Positions 7,031 through 10,260 of a DNA stretch of 10,260 nucleotides are shown one piece after another (within the stretch, counting starts at the first letter, position 1; the number at the start of each line of letters is the position of its first letter). Both the position numbers and the translations under genes were made by a program. Where the stretch lies: assembly GCA_003518245.1 (NCBI GenBank), contig DOZA01000332.1:1-10260 (forward strand), read 5' to 3'. Below the pieces are notes generated by a model. That model was not told the origin of the DNA, made no database searches, and worked only from the letters and a program-made list of their open reading frames with translations. Origin of the DNA: Bacteroidales bacterium (GTDB lineage: Bacteria > Bacteroidota > Bacteroidia > Bacteroidales > VadinHA17).

Positions 7031-7843
7031 TTACTTTTTAAGGTTCTGCTTTACGAGCATGTCAATAAGTGATATTGAAGCATCTTCCATCTGGTTTGTC
7101 AGGCTGTCAATCTTTGACAGAATAGTATTATAGAATACCTGGAGTATAACTGCAACGATCAGACCTGATACGGTAGTAATAAGAGCGATTTTAATACCAC
7201 CGGCAACAAGACCTGCGGATACGTTACCCGCCTGTTCAATATTATCAAAAGCTTCAATCATACCAATCACAGTACCCATGAATCCAAGCATAGGAGCAAT
7301 TGCAATAAAGAGTGATATCCAGGAGAGGTTTTTCTCCAGGAGTCCCATCTGTACGCCACCGTATGAGATTATTGATTTCTCTGCCATTTCAACACCTTCC
7401 TCAGCCCTGTCAAGGCCCTGGTAGAAAATGCTTGCTACCGGTCCGCGAGTATTACGACATACGTCTTTTGCAGCTTCGACACCACCATTTTCAAGAGCAT
7501 CCTCAATTTTTTTGAGAAGCTTGTCTGTATTTGTGGTTGCAAGGTTAAGATAAATAATACGTTCAATAGCTATAGCCAGACCGAGAATAAGGGTAAGCAA
7601 AACAGCACCCATAAACTGGGCACCACCCTCAACAAATTTGATTTTAATCTGCTTATGGAGTTCTCCCCCTTCACTTTCATCTACTGGTTCAGCTTCCATT
7701 TCTGCCTCCGCCATTGCCGGAGTTTCTTCTGCAACTTGCTCAACAGCAGTTGTGTCCTGAGGCTCATCCTGAGCAAAAGCATTAACTGATGCTCCTATAA
7801 AAAGCATCCCAAACACAGCTACAAATGCAAATAGTTTTTTCAT
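7031..7843 (-). CDS. exbB: MotA/TolQ/ExbB proton-channel protein with signal peptide and acidic N-terminal segment
   Basis: Pore-forming subunit of a proton-driven inner-membrane motor, 270 residues. Residues 1-24 read as a cleavable signal peptide (cut near NAFA-Q). Residues 25-61 are a low-complexity acidic stretch rich in Glu, Ala, Asp and Pro. Membrane helices follow at about 77-97, 176-198 and 211-236, with the large cytoplasmic region between the first two. Helix motifs APMLGFMGTVIGMIEAF and GGIKIALITTVSGLIVA carry the polar Thr191 and Thr223-224 that line the proton path in the family. Classical ExbB proteins also have a periplasmic N-terminus, so the topology is consistent. First gene of the operon, followed after five bases by the four-helix protein. 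A TAnnTTTG box lies upstream. TolQ or a gliding/secretion motor role cannot be excluded, but two ExbD partners favour ExbB. Confidence 0.94.
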   Translation of the reverse strand: MKKLFAFVAVFGMLFIGASVNAFAQDEPQDTTAVEQVAEETPAMAEAEMEAEPVDESEGGELHKQIKIKFVEGGAQFMGAVLLTLILGLAIAIERIIYLNLATTNTDKLLKKIEDALENGGVEAAKDVCRNTRGPVASIFYQGLDRAEEGVEMAEKSIISYGGVQMGLLEKNLSWISLFIAIAPMLGFMGTVIGMIEAFDNIEQAGNVSAGLVAGGIKIALITTVSGLIVAVILQVFYNTILSKIDSLTNQMEDASISLIDMLVKQNLKK

Positions 7844-7886
7844 GGTTTGTTTGTAATTTTAGTTATTAAAGATTAATAATTTTCAG

Positions 7887-7915
7887 CAAATTTATAAAAT
7901 TCTTTCTTACACAAG
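7887..7915 (-). promoter_or_regulatory. Predicted promoter of the exb operon
   Basis: Minus-strand TAAATTTG (rc of 7887-7894) is a full match to the Bacteroidota -7 consensus TAnnTTTG. CTTG (rc of 7912-7915), 17 bases upstream, may serve as the -33 element, though spacing is a little short of the usual 19-20. Transcription would begin near 7880, leaving an AT-rich leader of about 37 bases without Shine-Dalgarno before the exbB ATG. The remaining spacer up to tRNA-Ser (7916-8069) is very AT-rich and I see nothing else convincing in it. Confidence 0.5.
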
Positions 7916-8069
7916 GCGAGAAGTTTGTTTTATGTTCTTTTGAAATGATTTTAATAAATATATAATCATCATATTATATTATTCAGGTGTTATATTAAGC
8001 TAAAGGCTTTTCGAATCTTTATACTCCCATATATTATATTTTCAAAATATTCTCCGGTTATAATATTTG

Positions 8070-8157
8070 CGGAGAGAGAGGGATTCGAACCCTCGGTACC
8101 CTTTTGGGGTACACACGCTTTCCAGGCGTGCCAGTTAAGCCACTCCTGCACCTCTCC
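8070..8157 (-). tRNA. tRNA-Ser (anticodon GGA)
   Basis: Class II tRNA of 88 bases on the minus strand. The acceptor is GGAGAGG with TCTCTCC (one G-T pair), and the D stem is CAG with CTG. The anticodon stem is CACGC with GCGTG around CTGGAAA, giving anticodon GGA (reads TCC and TCT). The long variable arm is GTACCC with GGGTAC around CAAAA, diagnostic of serine-type class II tRNAs. The T stem is GAGGG with CCCTC around TTCGAAT. The discriminator is G (rc of 8070), as expected for serine, and CCA is not encoded. It lies 82 bases downstream of ansA on the same strand; I see no terminator and no convincing promoter in that gap, so cotranscription with ansA is possible. Confidence 0.96.
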
Positions 8158-8239
8158 TTAATAGTAACCCCTGAGGATAATTAAACCTTTCAAAGAATTT
8201 CAGGCGGCCAAAATACGAAAAATTATTAAAAAAAACACT

Positions 8240-9271
8240 TTACAAACTTATTTCTCCTCTTATGTTACTATTTAATAATGATTTAATTATTTCCGTATCA
8301 CTATAGTTGCCAAGTAAATACATTAATTTCGCTGCGGCAGCTTCAGTGGTCATGTCAAGACCGCTGATGACACCTGCCTCTAATAAAGAACGGCCGGTTT
8401 CATAAAACCCCATCTCAACACTACCTGAATAACACTGGGTAATATTTAGCACCAGTCCACCGCTGGAGATATAATCAGTGATAGTCTTAATATACCATCC
8501 TGCTGAAGGACCATTACCTGTTCCGTAAGATTCAATAATAACAGCCCTGGCAGGGGAGGACTTAAAGAATCTCTGAACGGTGTTGCTGCCCATCCCTGGA
8601 AATATTTTAAGGATTGAAATGTTGCTGTCTATTTTTTTATTAACCTTGAGGTCTTTTCTTACTGTTGGAGTAATGATAAGGTTGGTATTATATTTTATGT
8701 TTATACCAGCTTCAGCCAGTGGTGGGTAATTTGGAGAATCAAAAGCATTGAAATGTTCTGAACTGGATTTTGTGGTCCTGTTACCCCTTCGAAGGAATTT
8801 TTCAAAAAATATGCATACCTCCGGTACTATTGTTTTACTGTTTTTTGCCGAAGCAGCAATTTCAACTGCACTTATAAGGTTTTCTTTCCCATCAGTTCTG
8901 ATAGTTCCTATGGGTAGCTGGGAACCGGTAAAAATAACCGGTTTCTCCAGGTTCTCCAGGATAAAACTGAGGGCAGAAGCTGAATAAGCCATTGTATCAG
9001 TACCATGAAGAATAACAAAACCATCATAGTTGCTGTATTTAGTTTCTATAATACCTGCTATCTCCTGCCATGATTCGGGGCTTACATCGGAGGAGTCTAT
9101 CAAAGGATCTAATGAGACTGTATCAATCATGCATTCAATTCGCTTAATCTCAGGGACCTGTTGTTCAATATGCTTGAAATTGAAAGGTTTAAGCACTCCG
9201 GATGAAGGGTCATGAACCATTCCGATAGTGCCGCCTGTATAAATAATTAATATAGAAGGTATATTGTTCAA
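8240..9271 (-). CDS. ansA: Type I L-asparaginase (TTG start)
   Basis: Cytoplasmic amidohydrolase that splits L-asparagine into aspartate and ammonia; 343 residues, normal for bacterial type I enzymes. Both catalytic triad regions are present: TGGTIG (12-17) with nucleophile Thr15, and HGTDTMAY (89-96) with Thr91-Asp92. Lys168 in RGNRTTKSS matches the catalytic lysine of E. coli AnsA, and TGSQLP (115-120) is also conserved. ITQCYSG (277-283) corresponds to the region that holds the allosteric asparagine site in E. coli AnsA. There is no signal peptide, which fits type I rather than periplasmic type II. The start must be TTG at 9271: the first in-frame ATG (Met18) lies behind the essential TGGTIG motif, and upstream the frame reaches the tatD TGA after only three codons. 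It follows tatD by nine bases, almost certainly in the same transcript. Confidence 0.95.
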   Translation of the reverse strand: MNNIPSILIIYTGGTIGMVHDPSSGVLKPFNFKHIEQQVPEIKRIECMIDTVSLDPLIDSSDVSPESWQEIAGIIETKYSNYDGFVILHGTDTMAYSASALSFILENLEKPVIFTGSQLPIGTIRTDGKENLISAVEIAASAKNSKTIVPEVCIFFEKFLRRGNRTTKSSSEHFNAFDSPNYPPLAEAGINIKYNTNLIITPTVRKDLKVNKKIDSNISILKIFPGMGSNTVQRFFKSSPARAVIIESYGTGNGPSAGWYIKTITDYISSGGLVLNITQCYSGSVEMGFYETGRSLLEAGVISGLDMTTEAAAAKLMYLLGNYSDTEIIKSLLNSNIRGEISL

Positions 9272-9280
9272 AGCTATCCG

Positions 9281-10051
9281 TCAATCAAGGTTAAATAAAT
9301 TAATACTATTTGATGTGGTAATTCTTGCAACCTCTTCAATACTAAGGTTTTTTACCTCTGCAAGTTTTTCTGCTATAAACCTTATGTATGAACTCTCATT
9401 GCGCTTACCTCTTTTAGGGACAGGGGCAAGGTAAGGTGAATCGGTCTCCAGTATAATATTGTCGAGCTCAACAGATACAAGTGTTTTATCCAGATCTGAA
9501 TTTTTGAAGGTAAGTATACCCCCAATACCTATATAGAAGCCACGACTTATTATTTCACGGGCATCATCAATATTGCCTGTGAAAGCATGGAACACCCCTC
9601 TGAGATTGCTTAAGCCTGTCTTATCAATTATTTTAAGTATAATATCCAAACTGTTGCGAGTATGTATAACAACGGGCAAATCTTCCCTTCCGGCTGTCTT
9701 AAGCTGTTCAATAAATGCTGTTTCCTGTTCTTTTCTGTAAGTCTTATTCCAGTAAAGGTCTATTCCTGTTTCCCCAATTGCAATAAAGCCTTGATTAAGG
9801 AGGTTTATATTGAAATCATCGAGCTGTTTTTTATAATCATCTTTTATGCTGGTAGGGTGTATACCCATCATGGGGTAGCATATACCTGGGTATTTGTTTA
9901 CCATATTCATCATTGCAGCAACCGAGTCGCTGTTGATATTTGGCAAGAGCATTTTTGTTACATTACAATTGAGTGCCCTGCTTACTGTTTCATCCCTGTC
10001 ATCATCGTATTCAGGTAAATAAAGATGAGTATGACTATCTATTAATTGCAT
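9281..10051 (-). CDS. tatD: TatD-family metal-dependent hydrolase (putative DNase)
   Basis: Amidohydrolase-fold TIM barrel of 256 residues, a normal length for TatD/YcfH proteins, which bind two divalent metals and in studied members act as 3'-5' exonucleases on DNA. All expected metal ligands are visible: His7 and His9 in DSHTH, Glu94 in GETGID, His130 in VVIH, His155 in GVFHAF, and Asp204 in LETDSPYLAP. No signal peptide, so cytoplasmic. ATG 10051 is chosen because IDSHTHL must lie at the extreme N-terminus; the preceding bases are A-rich without Shine-Dalgarno. It is the first gene of a pair with ansA. The family has several paralogues (TatD, YcfH, YjjV) that cannot be told apart here, and the physiological substrate is uncertain. 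Confidence 0.93.
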   Translation of the reverse strand: MQLIDSHTHLYLPEYDDDRDETVSRALNCNVTKMLLPNINSDSVAAMMNMVNKYPGICYPMMGIHPTSIKDDYKKQLDDFNINLLNQGFIAIGETGIDLYWNKTYRKEQETAFIEQLKTAGREDLPVVIHTRNSLDIILKIIDKTGLSNLRGVFHAFTGNIDDAREIISRGFYIGIGGILTFKNSDLDKTLVSVELDNIILETDSPYLAPVPKRGKRNESSYIRFIAEKLAEVKNLSIEEVARITTSNSINLFNLD

Positions 10052-10070
10052 TTTTTTTAGAATGAGGCTG

Positions 10071-10102
10071 CAAACTTAGAAAACAAAAGAAAAGGGGGCA
10101 AG
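10071..10102 (-). promoter_or_regulatory. Predicted tatD-ansA promoter, overlapping the gdhA terminator
   Basis: Minus-strand TAAGTTTG (rc of 10071-10078) fits TAnnTTTG exactly, and CTTG (rc of 10099-10102), 20 bases upstream, fits the -33 position. Initiation near 10065 would leave a leader of only about 13 bases before the tatD ATG. The -33 element falls at the loop edge of the gdhA terminator hairpin. Confidence 0.5.
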
Positions 10103-10119
10103 AAAATGCCCCCTTTTTT
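10084..10119 (-). terminator. Intrinsic terminator of gdhA
   Basis: An 11-base perfect inverted repeat, AAAAGGGGGCA (10090-10100) and TGCCCCCTTTT (10107-10117), with a six-base loop. On the minus strand the right arm continues into a T-rich run (TTTTCTTTTG), and on the plus strand into TTTTTT, so it could act in both directions. It lies 27 bases beyond the gdhA stop, in the right place to end that transcript. No plus-strand gene nearby needs it. Confidence 0.85.
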
Positions 10120-10146
10120 AATTATCAAGTATTAATAATAAACTGT

Positions 10147-10260
10147 TTATACCACTCCATGAGCGAGCATGGAATCTGCTACTTTTATGAAACCACCGAT
10201 ATTGGCTCCCTGTACATAATTAATAAAACCATCCTGCTGTTTCCCATGAGTGACACAGGT
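10147..10260 (-). CDS. gdhA: NADP-type glutamate dehydrogenase, C-terminal 37 residues (start outside window)
   Basis: The minus-strand frame entering at the right edge gives 37 codons and a TAA at 10147-10149. The tail INYVQGANIGGFIKVADSML, then AHGVV, is the characteristic C-terminus of hexameric glutamate dehydrogenases of the E. coli GdhA type (NYVQGANIAGF...VADAMLAQGV). These enzymes interconvert 2-oxoglutarate plus ammonia and glutamate. The catalytic lysine and the dinucleotide-binding fold lie outside the window, so NADP versus NAD preference cannot be read here; the assignment rests on the tail alone. It is followed by a strong terminator and so is transcriptionally separate from tatD-ansA. 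Confidence 0.88.
   Translation of the reverse strand, partial: TCVTHGKQQDGFINYVQGANIGGFIKVADSMLAHGVV

Noticed and set aside
7312..7515. Short plus-strand open frame inside exbB
   Set aside because: Antisense to conserved ExbB coding sequence, with basic low-complexity composition and no ribosome-binding site.
7916..8069. AT-rich spacer with repeated ATATTATATT-like words, considered as an origin, attachment site or small RNA
   Set aside because: The words are simple AT sequence without ordered spacing, no integrase is near the tRNA, and the short GATTCGAA match to the tRNA T loop is too small to be an att duplication.
8158..8239. Possible terminator or tRNA promoter between ansA and tRNA-Ser (CCTGA and TCAGG arms, TATTTTGG box)
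   Set aside because: The arms give only five pairs around a very large loop, and the box departs from TAnnTTTG without a suitable -33 partner.
9662..10018. 118-codon plus-strand open frame opposite tatD
   Set aside because: Cysteine- and aromatic-rich translation typical of the reverse strand of an AT-rich gene; tatD on the other strand has all its metal ligands.

Overview
The window looks like an ordinary chromosomal stretch from a member of the Bacteroidota, most likely Bacteroidales/Marinilabiliales-like. This rests on protein character (a DUF5916 outer-membrane protein, and an ExbB - four-helix protein - ExbD - ExbD cluster), AT-rich spacers, promoter-like sequences of the Bacteroidota type (TTTG at -33, TAnnTTTG at -7), and mostly absent Shine-Dalgarno sequences. 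No transposase, integrase, CRISPR array, phage gene or obvious horizontally acquired island is visible.

Layout. The left edge holds the N-terminal half of leucyl-tRNA synthetase (leuS, minus strand). A 121-base divergent spacer follows, with a good promoter match for a plus-strand tRNA-Arg(CCG). Next on the plus strand are a COG0731-type radical SAM protein with a C-terminal winged helix, and a 720-residue DUF5916 protein (CBM9-like domain plus predicted outer-membrane barrel). That protein converges, with overlapping stop codons in one TTAA palindrome, on a minus-strand gene for a 189-residue protein I do not recognise. A strong hairpin terminator separates the latter from a minus-strand energy-transduction operon, in transcription order exbB, a four-helix membrane protein, exbD1, exbD2. 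Further right, all on the minus strand, lie tRNA-Ser(GGA), a type I L-asparaginase (ansA), a TatD-family metal-dependent hydrolase, and the last 37 codons of an NADP-type glutamate dehydrogenase (gdhA) with its own terminator.

How the genes fit together. The exb genes should form a proton-driven inner-membrane motor of the ExbB/ExbD or TolQ/TolR type; no TonB or TolA is present, so its output is unknown. tatD and ansA form a tight pair, and ansA must start at a TTG codon, in the same frame as tatD and only three codons after its TGA. ansA (asparagine to aspartate plus ammonia) and gdhA (glutamate synthesis or breakdown) both concern ammonia and amino acids, but a terminator separates gdhA from the pair.

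Nothing here is clearly a new biological system. The items most worth a second look are the four-helix protein inside the exb operon, the forced TTG start of ansA behind an in-frame TGA, the promoter of tatD that overlaps the gdhA terminator hairpin, the hairpin directly after tRNA-Arg, and the unrecognised 189-residue protein. All coordinates, motifs and pairings were read by eye; no database search or folding program was run.
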